32,813 nucleotides of DNA from Nitrospirota bacterium (lineage in GTDB: Bacteria; Nitrospirota; Thermodesulfovibrionia; UBA6902), in assembly GCA_003354025.1 (NCBI GenBank), contig PIVU01000017.1, forward strand, positions 1-32,813. Direction: 5' to 3'. The position numbers and the translations under genes were made by a program. The notes beneath the pieces were generated by a model. That model had not been told where the DNA came from. It saw only the letters and a program-made list of their open reading frames with translations, and did no database searches. Shown here piece after piece: positions 16,194 through 25,216 of the stretch; within the stretch, counting starts at the first letter, position 1; every line of letters starts with the position of its first letter.

Positions 16194-18026
16194 TTATTCC
16201 ACTGTAACGCTCTTGGCAAGGTTCCGGGGCTGGTCAACATTGCACTTTCTCAGCACTGAAATGTGATAGGCCAGCAGATGCAGCGGGATGGAGAAGATAA
16301 TCGGTGACAGGTAGTTATTGGTTTTTGGCATGAGGACCACATGTGAAGCACGGGACTGGATCTTGCTGTTGCCTTCCGTGGCCACTGCTATGAGTTGTCC
16401 GCCCCTGCTTTTAACTTCTTCCATGTTAGAGAGTATTTTCTCCAGCACATTGCTGTCCGGAGCAAGAGCAAGGACAGGCAGGTCCTTATCGATGAGTGCA
16501 ATTGGTCCGTGCTTCATCTCACCGGCAGGATATCCTTCAGCATGTATATAAGAAATCTCTTTTAATTTCAGGGCACCTTCAAGTGCGATAGGGTAGTTGA
16601 TTCCACGGCCGAGATACAAAAAATCGCTTACTCGATGGAATTTTCGTGCAATTTTTAAAATCGCATTGTTACACTGAAGAGCTTGTTCGACTTTTTCAGG
16701 CAGTTCCAGCAGATCACGAAACAGTGATTTGATCTCCTTGGGTTTCAGTTTTCCCTTTGCCTTGGCTACTGCAATCGAAAAAAGGTAAAGGGCTGTAAGC
16801 TGAGTTGTAAATGCTTTTGTTGAAGCCACACCAATTTCAGGCCCGGAGTGAGTAAAACATACACTGTCTGCCTCCCTGGCTGACGTACTGCCCACTACAT
16901 TGCATATGGTCATTACCTTTGCTCCCAGTCTTTTCGCTTCTCTCTGTGCTGCAAGAGTATCAGCGGTTTCGCCGGACTGTGTAATAACTATCATAAGGCT
17001 GCCCCTTGGAATGAGGGGTTTTCTGTACCTGAACTCTGAAGCAATATCCACTTCACATGGAATTTGTGCCATATCTTCCAGCATGTATTTGCCAATAAGC
17101 GCCGCGTGCCAGGATGTCCCGCAGGCTACGAGAAATATTTTTTTCAGGTTTTTCAGCCGGCTTTCGGTGAGTGAAAACTCTTCAATATTGACTTTTGCTT
17201 TTTCTATGGAGAATCTGCCTCTTATTGTATCTGCTATTGCGCGGGGCTGCTCAAATATTTCTTTCATCATGAAATGCTTGTATCCGCCCTTTTCAGCCAT
17301 GGTAGGGCTCCATGTAATCTGCATTATTTTCTTTTTAACAGGTTTGTTCTTGAGGATATTGCTTATTGAAACTCCGCTGCGGGTCATTACAGCCATTTCA
17401 TCATTTTCAAGAATAATTACTTTCCTCGTGTACTTAAGAAATGCAGGAATGTCTGAAGCCAGAAAGTATTCTCCTTCACCAATACCCAAAACAAGAGGGC
17501 TGTCTTTTTTCACGGCAATGATTTTGTCCGGCTCTGACTCACTGATAACCCCGATTGCATATGCGCCGTCAACGTGCTTTAAAGCCTTTTTAGTTGCTTC
17601 TTCCAGTGACTTGCTTTTTTTAATATAGCTATGGATCAGGTGGCATATGACTTCCGTGTCTGTTTCAGAAGTGAATTTATGTCCTTTTTTCTTTAGACCT
17701 GCCCTTAGCTCAAAGTAGTTTTCAATGATCCCATTGTGAACAACCACTATTCCGCCCGCTCTGTGAGGATGGGCATTTTCTTCAGACGGTTTTCCATGGG
17801 TTGCCCATCTTGTATGGCCGACACCGATAGGGCTCTTTAGCTTTTCGCTCTTAATGGAAGACTCAAGCTCTTTAATCTTGCCCGCGCAGCGTCGAACACT
17901 TACTTTCCCGTCATTTAAGAAAGATATTCCTGCAGAATCATATCCACGATACTCGAGCCTTTTTAGGCCGTTAATTAATATTGGAATGGAATTTTTTGGT
18001 CCGATGTAACCGATTATTCCGCACAT
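16194..18026 (-). CDS. glmS: Glutamine--fructose-6-phosphate aminotransferase (isomerizing)
   Basis: Makes glucosamine-6-phosphate, the entry point of amino-sugar synthesis for peptidoglycan and other glycans. The start at 18026 gives 610 residues beginning MCGIIGYIG. The Cys after Met becomes the N-terminal nucleophile of the glutaminase domain, so the longer frame beginning 46 codons upstream cannot be the active form. The glutaminase domain occupies about 1-240 (HTRWATHGKPSEENAHPH, HNGIIENYFELR). Two SIS sugar-isomerase domains follow (CGTSWHAALIGKYMLED, TQSGETADTLAA, STKAFTTQL). The protein ends with DQPRNLAKSVTVE, the canonical tail forming the active site. It starts seven bases after glmU, so the two steps of UDP-GlcNAc synthesis are co-transcribed. 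No glmS ribozyme is possible upstream because glmU coding sequence abuts it. Confidence 0.98.
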   Translation of the reverse strand: MCGIIGYIGPKNSIPILINGLKRLEYRGYDSAGISFLNDGKVSVRRCAGKIKELESSIKSEKLKSPIGVGHTRWATHGKPSEENAHPHRAGGIVVVHNGIIENYFELRAGLKKKGHKFTSETDTEVICHLIHSYIKKSKSLEEATKKALKHVDGAYAIGVISESEPDKIIAVKKDSPLVLGIGEGEYFLASDIPAFLKYTRKVIILENDEMAVMTRSGVSISNILKNKPVKKKIMQITWSPTMAEKGGYKHFMMKEIFEQPRAIADTIRGRFSIEKAKVNIEEFSLTESRLKNLKKIFLVACGTSWHAALIGKYMLEDMAQIPCEVDIASEFRYRKPLIPRGSLMIVITQSGETADTLAAQREAKRLGAKVMTICNVVGSTSAREADSVCFTHSGPEIGVASTKAFTTQLTALYLFSIAVAKAKGKLKPKEIKSLFRDLLELPEKVEQALQCNNAILKIARKFHRVSDFLYLGRGINYPIALEGALKLKEISYIHAEGYPAGEMKHGPIALIDKDLPVLALAPDSNVLEKILSNMEEVKSRGGQLIAVATEGNSKIQSRASHVVLMPKTNNYLSPIIFSIPLHLLAYHISVLRKCNVDQPRNLAKSVTVE

Positions 18027-18033
18027 GCTATAA

Positions 18034-19416
18034 TTATTTCCCCTTTTTTCTTGACTTCGATTTATTGTTTGATACCCACGAGTCAAGATTTTTTTGCCGG
18101 TTTCTGCTGATTGCAAGAGCTCCGGATGGTACATTTTTTGTAATAGTGGCACCGGCTGCAACATATGCTCCCTTACCGATTGTGACCGGCGCTACCAGCT
18201 GGGAATCGCTTCCTATAAAGACTCCAGCCTCGATCTTTGTCTTAAACTTATTTTTACCGTCATAATTACATGTAATTGTGCCGGCGCCTATGTTTACATC
18301 TTTACCGATCTCGGCATCTCCCAGGTAGGAGAGATGGGACGCTTTTACTCCTTCTTCGAGTCTGGATTTCTTGATTTCAACAAAGTTGCCGACTTTTGCG
18401 TTCCGCCCAATATCACTTTCCGGTCTGAGGTGGGCAAAGGGGCCTATTGAAGCGCCTTTGCCGATTAGGCTGGATTCAATTAAAGTGCTGTCTTTAACAA
18501 TGACATTATCTCCCAGGGAACTGTCACAAATCCTTGATCCTGGATAAATAATGCAGTTCCTGCCGATTGAAGTACTGCCTTCAAGATAAGTGTTCGGGTA
18601 AATGATAGTGTCTTTCCCGATGGAAACAGATGAATGAATGACCGTTGTTGCCGGGTCTATAAACGTGACACCTTTATCAAGCCATTTTGAGATTATCTTG
18701 TCTCTCATAATATTGGAAATCTCAAATAGTTCTCTTCTGCTGTTGACGCCCCTTGTTTCTTCCTGAGGGCAAAGGTAGGTATTAACTTTTTTGCCGGCCG
18801 ATGCAGCCAGATCTACAATGTCCGTAAGGTAATATTCTCCCGAAGAACTGTTCTTTTTGATTTCGCTTAAATAGCGAAGAGCTGCTTTTTCAATAATATA
18901 AATTCCGCTATTAAGTTCATTGAACTTTGCTCTCTCCTCGGGGCTGGCGTGTTTGTCTTCAACTATTCCTGTCACTTTCCCGCTTTTGTCACGGAACACT
19001 CTTCCGTAGCCTGCGAGGGAGTCGTTGAGAAAAGAGAGGAAAGAGACAATGTTTTTGTGACGCCTGTGTTTTGTCAAAAATCCTTTTAACGTTTTTGTTG
19101 TGATGAGGGGGCCGTCTCCATTAATAACAAGAATAGCGCCGCTTCTGATATGGTTTCTGGCAGTCAGGACAGCATCCCCGGTGCCGAGCAGTTTTTTCTG
19201 GAGAACAAATGAGATGCCTTTCTCATTGATCTGTTTTTTTACAGCATCTGCGCCATTGCCGATAACAACCACAACTTTTGAGGGTTTTAAAGGCTTGACA
19301 GCATCAATGACATGCTGCAGCATCGGTCTGCCCAGTACCTCGTGGAGTACTTTGGGTTTATCAGACCTCATGCGTTTTCCAAGGCCTGCAGCTAAAATGA
19401 TAACTGATAAACTCAT
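18034..19416 (-). CDS. glmU: Bifunctional GlcNAc-1-P uridyltransferase / GlcN-1-P acetyltransferase
   Basis: Acetylates glucosamine-1-phosphate and couples the product to UTP to give UDP-GlcNAc, the substrate of MurA. 460 residues. The N-terminal pyrophosphorylase domain shows ILAAGLGKRMRSDKPKVLHE, a QKKLLGTGDAVL loop and VINGDGPLI. From about 255 the sequence becomes hexapeptide repeats of a left-handed beta helix (IGKDTIIYPNTYLEG and following), containing the acetyltransferase site region HLSYLGDAEIG and IGAGTITCNYDG. It is upstream of glmS with a 7-base gap. There is no visible Shine-Dalgarno sequence, and a promoter-like pair places the predicted transcription start at or next to the ATG, so the mRNA may be leaderless. 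Confidence 0.98.
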   Translation of the reverse strand: MSLSVIILAAGLGKRMRSDKPKVLHEVLGRPMLQHVIDAVKPLKPSKVVVVIGNGADAVKKQINEKGISFVLQKKLLGTGDAVLTARNHIRSGAILVINGDGPLITTKTLKGFLTKHRRHKNIVSFLSFLNDSLAGYGRVFRDKSGKVTGIVEDKHASPEERAKFNELNSGIYIIEKAALRYLSEIKKNSSSGEYYLTDIVDLAASAGKKVNTYLCPQEETRGVNSRRELFEISNIMRDKIISKWLDKGVTFIDPATTVIHSSVSIGKDTIIYPNTYLEGSTSIGRNCIIYPGSRICDSSLGDNVIVKDSTLIESSLIGKGASIGPFAHLRPESDIGRNAKVGNFVEIKKSRLEEGVKASHLSYLGDAEIGKDVNIGAGTITCNYDGKNKFKTKIEAGVFIGSDSQLVAPVTIGKGAYVAAGATITKNVPSGALAISRNRQKNLDSWVSNNKSKSRKKGK

Positions 19417-19422
19417 TTAATT

Positions 19423-19451
19423 ATGATAAGCAATTATTAGTACGATTGCAA
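19423..19451 (-). promoter_or_regulatory. Predicted glmU-glmS promoter, possibly giving a leaderless mRNA
   Basis: On the minus strand TTGCAA (19451-19446) and TATCAT (19428-19423) are 17 bases apart. The -10 element ends only six bases before the glmU ATG, so initiation about seven bases downstream would fall on the A of the start codon. The intervening AATTAA contains no ribosome-binding site. Confidence 0.45.
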
Positions 19452-19502
19452 TTAGGTTTTATATTCATACTTATATACGGTATTCCCTGATTTTACTTTA
19501 GG

Positions 19503-20582
19503 TTAAGGAAGTTTGATATACTCTTTAAGCAAAGACGGATACATTGCCGGGTTAAAAAGAATATTTGTCATCACATAACACTCGTGAGTGCAGAAGCATT
19601 TTCGGTCCTTAATTGAGCGGAGAATATTCCGGGCTTCAGGTGTCTTCAGCATCCCATTAATATCGTATCCGATGTCCCGTACATTACCCATAAGCATTGA
19701 AAATGATTCACAGGGGTATATGTCGCCTGTTTCTGTGATAACAAGGTTTAGTTTTCCGGCGTAGCAGGGGAGAAGCTGTTTCTTATTGGCAAAGGTTTCA
19801 TATATGATTCGCCGCTGCAGAATATCCTGGGCAGCCTTGAGTTTTGCTCCCCTGAAGCGATATTGACTGGCAATATTCAGTTTCAGGTTTTTATCAAGCC
19901 GGTTTATTGTCTTACGGTACTTTTCAATATCCACATCTTTCAGTGCTTTATCCTGTACGTCCCCCCTGATAAGGGATATGGTGTGGGTTTTGACCCTGTC
20001 AAGTCCGTTAACGAAATGAATCAGATCATCAATCGATTCCTGGGTTGCCGCAGAAAATACTGTATTTATTCCAAGATCAAAATTAGGGTATTTGTCAAGG
20101 AGCTCTCCAAGGGCTGTATATGTTTCCATGGTTTTTTTAAAGCTGCCTTTGCCGCGGATAGTGTCATGTACATTTTCTGTACCTTCCAGGGAAAGCTTGG
20201 TCACAATAGTGCTGTTGCTGCAGTATTCGAGTATCGATTCGGTTCGTTCCTTTATCACATCGGTTAAAAGGCCGTTTGTGGGGAAGAGTATGATGGCCGG
20301 ATGATTGTTATCGTAAAAAGTTTTTGTAATATCCACAATATCGTCTCTTAAGAAAATTTCACCTCCGGAGAAAGCCAGCCAGAGCAGTTTGCCCGTTGAT
20401 GAAGAAATCTTTTGTATTTCACTAAGGGACAGTTCCCGATGATCATGGTCAATACTGTTTTCAGAAAGATAAAAACAGAAGTTACATCTGGCATTGCACT
20501 TACGCGTAAGAAAAAGCGTCAGCTGTATCGGCTTCTTTTTCAGAAGGATAGAGTCAATATGGCGAAATGGTGAGTAAGTCAT
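19503..20582 (-). CDS. Radical SAM protein with SPASM/twitch-like C terminus
   Basis: 359 residues. The radical SAM cluster motif CX3CX2C is at C29, C33 and C36 (TRKCNARCNFCFYLSE). The GGE motif that contacts SAM is at 73-75 in AFSGGEIFLR. The C-terminal third has C273, C291 (TGDIYPCES), C329, C331 and C335, followed by no further Cys. This fits one auxiliary 4Fe-4S cluster as in SPASM or twitch subdomains of peptide- and carbohydrate-modifying enzymes. The conserved LVITETGDIYPC...MGNVRDIG is typical of that group. GAGGAG lies 11 bases before the ATG. The gene starts seven bases after the GT2 glycosyltransferase gene, so the two are a transcriptional pair. The substrate is unknown; the partner suggests a surface glycan or lipid, but no precursor peptide ORF was found nearby. 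Confidence 0.88.
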   Translation of the reverse strand: MTYSPFRHIDSILLKKKPIQLTLFLTRKCNARCNFCFYLSENSIDHDHRELSLSEIQKISSSTGKLLWLAFSGGEIFLRDDIVDITKTFYDNNHPAIILFPTNGLLTDVIKERTESILEYCSNSTIVTKLSLEGTENVHDTIRGKGSFKKTMETYTALGELLDKYPNFDLGINTVFSAATQESIDDLIHFVNGLDRVKTHTISLIRGDVQDKALKDVDIEKYRKTINRLDKNLKLNIASQYRFRGAKLKAAQDILQRRIIYETFANKKQLLPCYAGKLNLVITETGDIYPCESFSMLMGNVRDIGYDINGMLKTPEARNILRSIKDRKCFCTHECYVMTNILFNPAMYPSLLKEYIKLP

Positions 20583-20589
20583 GGACAGT

Positions 20590-21573
20590 TTATCTCCTCA
20601 GGTCGTTACTTATAATGCCGTCAACGGTCCCGGCTCCGATAGGAAGGGGATATATTATCATATAAAAAAGTATGGCAGCCACGGCGAATAATCCGCCTTT
20701 GGCCCTGAAAAAAGCCTCAAACATCATTCTATTTATAAAAAGATTGCACAGAGTAATGCCGGCCGCTGCAGCCAGAAAAATCGAATTGCTCAGCAACAAC
20801 CATGATGACACCAATATAATATTGACAAAGAAAGAACATACATTGAACTTCAGTTCATAAGATGCAGTCCCTGAGTCAGTGAGCATATCTTTGTTTTTAC
20901 GGGAGTATATAACCCAGTACCTTGTTTTCCTGAAGGCATTGCGTATAGAACGATTTAAGGAAAAATCGAATATGTGTCTGACCTGTATGTCGGAATTCAT
21001 TCTGAGCTTTATACCTGATCTTTTCAGTCTGTGACTAAACTCTATATCCTCCATTATAGGCAGGAACACTTCGGGGAATCCTCCGCTTTTTTTGAATGTT
21101 TCAGTATAGATGCACATAGCGTGGGCAGCTATATAGTCGGGATTATGTATTTTCTTGGTTTCCGAATAATTGACGAACACTGACTGGAAAATACTGCAGA
21201 ATTGACGGTCATAGGGTATGGCCGTATATGTTCCGCCTATAACGACATCCTGATCTAAAGAAATATATGTGTTGTTTATTATTGAAAGTGTGTCAGACTT
21301 TACCAGGCAGTCGGCATCGGTAAAGAAAATAATATCGCCGCTGCAGTTATTTCCTCCTGTATTTCTTGCCCTTGAGGACCCTGTACGTTCTTTCAGGCGG
21401 AGCAGTTTGCATGGGAATCCCTTAATTATCTCAACGGAATTGTCATCTGAGCAATCATCAACAACAATTACTTCGAAGTTACTATAGTTCGATGAAAAAG
21501 CAGCTGTAAGACATTTGCCTATTGTTTTTGCCCCGTTATAGTTCGGGATAACGATAGAGATCTTTTTTTCCAT
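20590..21573 (-). CDS. Family 2 glycosyltransferase with C-terminal membrane segments
   Basis: 327 residues. The N-terminal GT-A fold is clear: ISIVIPNYNGAKTIGKCL, EVIVVDDCSDDNS with D39-D40, and the metal-binding DAD at 86-88 in FFTDADCLV. The putative acid/base region LPIMEDIEFSHRLKRSG has Glu175-Asp176. The last about 90 residues are hydrophobic (about 242-275 and 293-313), suggesting membrane anchoring with the active site on the cytoplasmic face. The family transfers a sugar from a nucleotide sugar to a lipid, glycan or protein. Donor and acceptor cannot be predicted. It is first of a two-gene unit with the radical SAM gene and is divergent from the DsrE-like gene across an 86-base gap. 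It is not obviously linked to glmU beyond being on the same strand. Confidence 0.9.
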   Translation of the reverse strand: MEKKISIVIPNYNGAKTIGKCLTAAFSSNYSNFEVIVVDDCSDDNSVEIIKGFPCKLLRLKERTGSSRARNTGGNNCSGDIIFFTDADCLVKSDTLSIINNTYISLDQDVVIGGTYTAIPYDRQFCSIFQSVFVNYSETKKIHNPDYIAAHAMCIYTETFKKSGGFPEVFLPIMEDIEFSHRLKRSGIKLRMNSDIQVRHIFDFSLNRSIRNAFRKTRYWVIYSRKNKDMLTDSGTASYELKFNVCSFFVNIILVSSWLLLSNSIFLAAAAGITLCNLFINRMMFEAFFRAKGGLFAVAAILFYMIIYPLPIGAGTVDGIISNDLRR

Positions 21574-21606
21574 TTCTTAATTTCTATATTGATGCATGTT
21601 TGTGTA

Positions 21607-21636
21607 ATGACAAATTTGGATGACAGTTATTATAAT
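21607..21636 (+). promoter_or_regulatory. Predicted promoter of the DsrE-like gene
   Basis: ATGACA (21607-21612) and TATAAT (21631-21636) are separated by 18 bases, giving a five-of-six and a six-of-six match. The element sits in the divergent gap between the glycosyltransferase start (21573) and the DsrE-like start (21660), 23 bases before the latter. Confidence 0.6.
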
Positions 21637-21659
21637 ATAACTTAATGAGGAGTGGTTGA

Positions 21660-21929
21660 TTGGCAAAAAAAATTGCGATACTTGTAAGAGACAGAAAACA
21701 TGAAGCTATGAGGATGGCTGTCGGCGCTACTCTTTTAAATGATGAGGTGAGCGTTTTTATAATGGACGATAAGCTGGAGTCAGATTACGACATGGATACA
21801 AATATCCAGATGCTTGGGGATCTTAAGGTTAAGTTATACTCAAATAATCCAGAGAACCAGTTCGAGCAGAAGTCCGTTGAAGAGATTGCCATTATGCTGG
21901 CCGAATATGATGTTGTAATACCTTATTAA
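21660..21929 (+). CDS. Small DsrE-like protein
   Basis: 89 residues, starting at a TTG that has GAGGAG seven bases upstream; no ATG fits as well. The sequence opens with the beta strand KKIAILVRD, continues with a helix (KHEAMRMAVGATLLND) and a second strand, EVSVFIMDD. It ends AEYDVVIPY. This alternating order and the AVGATLLND..V.VF pattern resemble the DsrE/DsrF/YchN fold used in sulfur relay and related small proteins. No cysteine is present at all, so it cannot be a persulfide carrier of the DsrE/TusD type; the role is unknown. It is the first gene rightward of the strand switch and precedes tig by 86 bases. A separate promoter-like site lies in between, so co-transcription with tig is uncertain. 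Confidence 0.6.
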   Translation: MAKKIAILVRDRKHEAMRMAVGATLLNDEVSVFIMDDKLESDYDMDTNIQMLGDLKVKLYSNNPENQFEQKSVEEIAIMLAEYDVVIPY

Positions 21930-21953
21930 CCAGGGATTTCAGGGTACATTTCA

Positions 21954-21986
21954 TTGACAAATCAAATTGTATAATTCTAATATTAT
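21954..21986 (+). promoter_or_regulatory. Possible promoter of tig-clpP-clpX
   Basis: A perfect TTGACA (21954-21959) is followed by overlapping -10 candidates. TAATAT at 21978-21983 has an 18-base spacer, and TATTAT at 21981-21986 has a 21-base spacer. A better TATAAT at 21970-21975 is too close (10 bases) to pair with this -35. The region lies 30-60 bases before tig. Confidence 0.4.
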
Positions 21987-22015
21987 ATCAAAATAAATAA
22001 GAACCAGAGGTACAA

Positions 22016-23284
22016 ATGCTACAGGAAATAGAAGAATTATCACCCACAAAAAGAAAATTAACGATCAATGTTCCGACAGAGGTCATTAAATCAGAATCGG
22101 ACTCCGCCTATAATGAAATCAGGGCAAATGCAAAAATCCCCGGCTTTAGGCAGGGAAAGGTGCCGAAATCCATACTTATTAAGAAGTTTTCCAAAAATGT
22201 TGAAGCACAATTAATAGAAAAGCTTGTGCCTGAATACTACATGAAGGCGGTCAGTGAAGCTAAGATTGAGCCCGTCAGCTATCCTCAGATTGATGAACAG
22301 ATGGCGATTAAGGATGATCAGCCCCTTTCCTTTAGTGTAACTGTTGAAATTAAGCCTGTTATCGGCGACATAGCCATTGACGGAATTAAACTGAAAGAAA
22401 AGCCTTTGACTATTGAGGACAATGAAGTGGAAAAGGCCCTTAACTCCATGAGAGAGGCAAAGGCATTGTATGCTGTATCTGAAGAAGCATTAGGAGAGAA
22501 TGATATGGCTATTATGGAAAGTGAAGCCTATATTGACGGAGAGTTGAGCGAAGAGATGACATACAAGGGATACCCCTTTGTTCTTGGCTCCAACGAGATG
22601 CCCAAAGAGTTTACAGATGCTCTAATGGGGAAGAAAACCGGGGAAACAGCCGAAATATCTCTGAAGTTTGAAGCCGACAATCCTAACAAAACCCTTGCAG
22701 GAAAAGAAGTAGTGTTCAAGATTACAGTCACAGAGGCAAAAAAGAAGCATATCCCGCCTCTGGACGATGACTTTGCAAAAGATAATGACTGTGATTCCGT
22801 TGAAGAACTGAACACTAAAGTACGTGACCATATCTCGGAACAGAAACAGAGCATGATTAATCTGGACTATAAAAAAGATATATTGGATGAGCTGCTTAAA
22901 AACAACGACTTTGCTGTTCCTGAATCAATGATAAAGGGTGAAATTGAGTCGCTTGTGGAGCGGGAAAAAGAGGAGGCCATGCGGCGGGGTCAGGAAGTTA
23001 AGTCCGATGATGAACTGAAAAAAGCGAGCGAGGCCAATGCCAGGGACAATGTTAAGAGTGTTATCCTGCTTGAAGCCATAGGGAAAAAGGAGAATGTTCA
23101 GGTCAATGACGACGATACCAAAAAAGCGATTGAGGAAATTGCGGCCCGGAATAATCTCAAGCCCGAGGAAGTTACCAAGCTGTATGCGGCCAGAGAAGGC
23201 TCAATGGATGCACTGAAGAGCAGGTTGTTTGCCGACAAAGTGCTTGAGCATATTCTTGAAAAGTCAACAATTGAAAAAAGTTAA
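22016..23284 (+). CDS. tig: Trigger factor
   Basis: A ribosome-bound chaperone that meets nascent chains at the exit tunnel. 422 residues, a normal length. The ribosome-docking signature GFRQGKVP is at 43-50 in the N-terminal domain. The FKBP-like prolyl isomerase domain spans about 150-235 (GENDMAIMESEAYIDG...GYPFVLGSNEMP...KKTGETAEISLKF). The C-terminal helical chaperone arms follow (HIPPLDDDFAKDND onward). AGAGGTACAA precedes the ATG. It leads a tig-clpP-clpX cluster, the classical order linking co-translational folding to ATP-dependent proteolysis. No lon gene follows. Confidence 0.97.
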   Translation: MLQEIEELSPTKRKLTINVPTEVIKSESDSAYNEIRANAKIPGFRQGKVPKSILIKKFSKNVEAQLIEKLVPEYYMKAVSEAKIEPVSYPQIDEQMAIKDDQPLSFSVTVEIKPVIGDIAIDGIKLKEKPLTIEDNEVEKALNSMREAKALYAVSEEALGENDMAIMESEAYIDGELSEEMTYKGYPFVLGSNEMPKEFTDALMGKKTGETAEISLKFEADNPNKTLAGKEVVFKITVTEAKKKHIPPLDDDFAKDNDCDSVEELNTKVRDHISEQKQSMINLDYKKDILDELLKNNDFAVPESMIKGEIESLVEREKEEAMRRGQEVKSDDELKKASEANARDNVKSVILLEAIGKKENVQVNDDDTKKAIEEIAARNNLKPEEVTKLYAAREGSMDALKSRLFADKVLEHILEKSTIEKS

Positions 23285-23352
23285 GAGTTAGAGGTCGTAA
23301 GTCGATACAACTATATACTATTAATTTTTAACTTTACTTATAAGGAGATATC

Positions 23353-23943
23353 ATGAGTTTAATCCCCATGGTTATTGAACAGACCGGACGGAGTGAAAGG
23401 GCCTATGACATATATTCAAGGCTTTTAAAGGACAGAATTGTATTTATTGGCAATCCTATTGAGGACAACCTGGCCAATACAGTCATTGCTCAGCTGCTTT
23501 TTCTGCAGACCGAGGACTCTGACAAGGATATACATCTATACATTAATTCTCCCGGAGGAGTTGTTTCATCCGGTCTTGCCATATACGATACGATGCAGTA
23601 CATAAAACCTGATATTGCGACATATTGCCTGGGACAGGCAGCGAGCATGGGGGCCCTGCTTCTTACTGCAGGGACAGCCGGCAAGCGTTTTGTTCTTCCT
23701 CATTCACGTGTAATGATACACCAGCCCATGGGCGGCTTTCAGGGACAGGCTACTGATATTGAAATCCAGGCAAGAGAGATTTTAAAACTGAAAGAAACAT
23801 TGAACGGCATCCTTTCCAAACACACCGGACAGCCTATTGATAAAATAATGGGTGATACTGAGAGAGATTATTTTATGTCTGGACAGGAAGCCAAGGAATA
23901 CGGCATTATTGATGATGTAATAGAAACTTTGAAGAACAAGTAG
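23353..23943 (+). CDS. clpP: ATP-dependent Clp protease proteolytic subunit
   Basis: A serine protease that forms the degradation chamber and works with ClpX. 196 residues, with the complete catalytic triad Ser98 ([11 protein letters not shown]), His123 ([10 protein letters not shown]) and Asp172 ([10 protein letters not shown]). The N-terminal [20 protein letters not shown] is the usual propeptide and axial-loop region. AAGGAG lies six bases before the ATG. It is 68 bases after tig and abuts the clpX start region, so the protease and its unfoldase are co-expressed. Confidence 0.98.
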   Translation: MSLIPMVIEQTGRSERAYDIYSRLLKDRIVFIGNPIEDNLANTVIAQLLFLQTEDSDKDIHLYINSPGGVVSSGLAIYDTMQYIKPDIATYCLGQAASMGALLLTAGTAGKRFVLPHSRVMIHQPMGGFQGQATDIEIQAREILKLKETLNGILSKHTGQPIDKIMGDTERDYFMSGQEAKEYGIIDDVIETLKNK

Positions 23944-25209
23944 GTGCGAATAGTGAGAGACGATAAAACAACAAAAGATTATGATGAAATGCTGAAATGT
24001 TCTTTCTGCGGAAAAGGGCAGAGAGAGGTGAGGAAACTCATTGCAGGGCCGACCGTTTATATTTGTGACGAGTGCATTAACCTGTGCAATGAAATAATGG
24101 CAGAGGAGTTTGAAACTTCCTTTGATATTAACGTTTCAAAGAAACTGCCGACTCCTAAGGAGATAAAGCAGTTTCTTGATGACTATGTAATAGGACAGGA
24201 GAGGGCGAAAAAAGTTTTGTCCGTTGCTGTACATAATCATTATAAAAGAATTAATAACCCTCTTAAGTCTGACGTTGAACTGCAAAAAAGCAACATCGTG
24301 CTGGTAGGCCCTACCGGGACAGGAAAGACTATCCTTGCACAGACACTTGCAAAAATACTGGATGTACCCTTTACAATTGCTGATGCAACAACACTGACCG
24401 AAGCAGGTTATGTTGGTGAAGATGTTGAGAATATTATTCTTAAGCTTTTGCAGGCCGCCGATTATGATGTTGAAAGAGCGCAGCGCGGTATTATCTATGT
24501 AGATGAAATAGATAAGATAAGCCGTAAGACTGAGAATGTCTCGATTACCCGTGATGTCTCTGGTGAAGGTGTCCAGCAGGCGCTTCTGAAAATTATAGAA
24601 GGCACGGTTGCCAATATTCCTCCTCAGGGTGGAAGAAAGCATCCCCAGCAGGAATTTGTTCAGGTCAATACAACAAACATACTGTTTATCTGCGGCGGAG
24701 CTTTTGTAGGTCTTGAAAAAATCATAGGAGAGCGGCTTGGTAAAAAAACTGTAGGTTTTGGTGCGAAGCCGACAGAGACTCACGGGAAGCAATTGGGAGA
24801 TATGCTGAAACTTACTCAGCCTCAGGATTTAATAAAATTCGGGCTAATTCCGGAGTTTGCAGGCAGGCTGCCTGTTGTGGCTACTCTTGAAGAGCTGGAT
24901 GAAACGGCATTGAAGAGAATCCTGACAGAACCAAAGAACGCTCTCATAAAGCAGTATCAGAAACTGCTTTCATTTGACAATGTTAAGCTGAAGTTTACGG
25001 ATAAGGCATATGATGAAATAGCCAAAGAAGCTATTAAACGTAAAACCGGTGCACGCGGATTAAGGGCCATTCTCGAAGACGTTATGCTTGATATTATGTA
25101 CGAGGTCCCCTCAAAGACAAACATTAAAGAGTGTGTTATTACTGAAGATGTTGTAAGGAAGAAGGAAAACCCAATTCTTACTTACGAAGAGCGTGCCGAG
25201 TCAGCGTAG
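23944..25209 (+). CDS. clpX: ATP-dependent Clp protease ATP-binding subunit ClpX
   Basis: An AAA+ unfoldase that feeds substrates to ClpP. 421 residues when read from the first GTG. The N-terminal zinc-binding domain has C19, C22, C41 and C44 (CSFCGKGQ...YICDEC). The AAA+ module shows GPTGTGKT (Walker A), [10 protein letters not shown] (Walker B), the [10 protein letters not shown] region and the [11 protein letters not shown] sensor-2 segment. Two GTG starts are possible. GTG 23944 immediately follows the clpP stop and has no ribosome site. GTG 23953 has AGGTG six bases upstream and gives the usual N-terminal length, so it may be the true start. The gene ends seven bases from the convergent DUF721 gene. 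Confidence 0.97.
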   Translation: MRIVRDDKTTKDYDEMLKCSFCGKGQREVRKLIAGPTVYICDECINLCNEIMAEEFETSFDINVSKKLPTPKEIKQFLDDYVIGQERAKKVLSVAVHNHYKRINNPLKSDVELQKSNIVLVGPTGTGKTILAQTLAKILDVPFTIADATTLTEAGYVGEDVENIILKLLQAADYDVERAQRGIIYVDEIDKISRKTENVSITRDVSGEGVQQALLKIIEGTVANIPPQGGRKHPQQEFVQVNTTNILFICGGAFVGLEKIIGERLGKKTVGFGAKPTETHGKQLGDMLKLTQPQDLIKFGLIPEFAGRLPVVATLEELDETALKRILTEPKNALIKQYQKLLSFDNVKLKFTDKAYDEIAKEAIKRKTGARGLRAILEDVMLDIMYEVPSKTNIKECVITEDVVRKKENPILTYEERAESA

Positions 25210-25216
25210 CGGGCAG

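Noticed and set aside
16900-17628. 242-codon plus-strand open frame opposite glmS
   Set aside because: It is antisense to clear GlmS catalytic sequence; the composition is that expected of a reverse-complement shadow.
18027-18033. glmS ribozyme or other riboswitch upstream of glmS
   Set aside because: Only seven non-coding bases separate glmU and glmS, so there is no room for a structured leader.
18027-18164. 46-codon N-terminal extension of glmS
   Set aside because: GlmS needs Cys directly after the initiator Met; the extension would also overlap glmU extensively.
21970-21975. TATAAT upstream of tig as the partner of TTGACA at 21954
   Set aside because: The spacer is only 10 bases, too short for a sigma70 promoter; alternative -10 candidates further downstream were listed instead.
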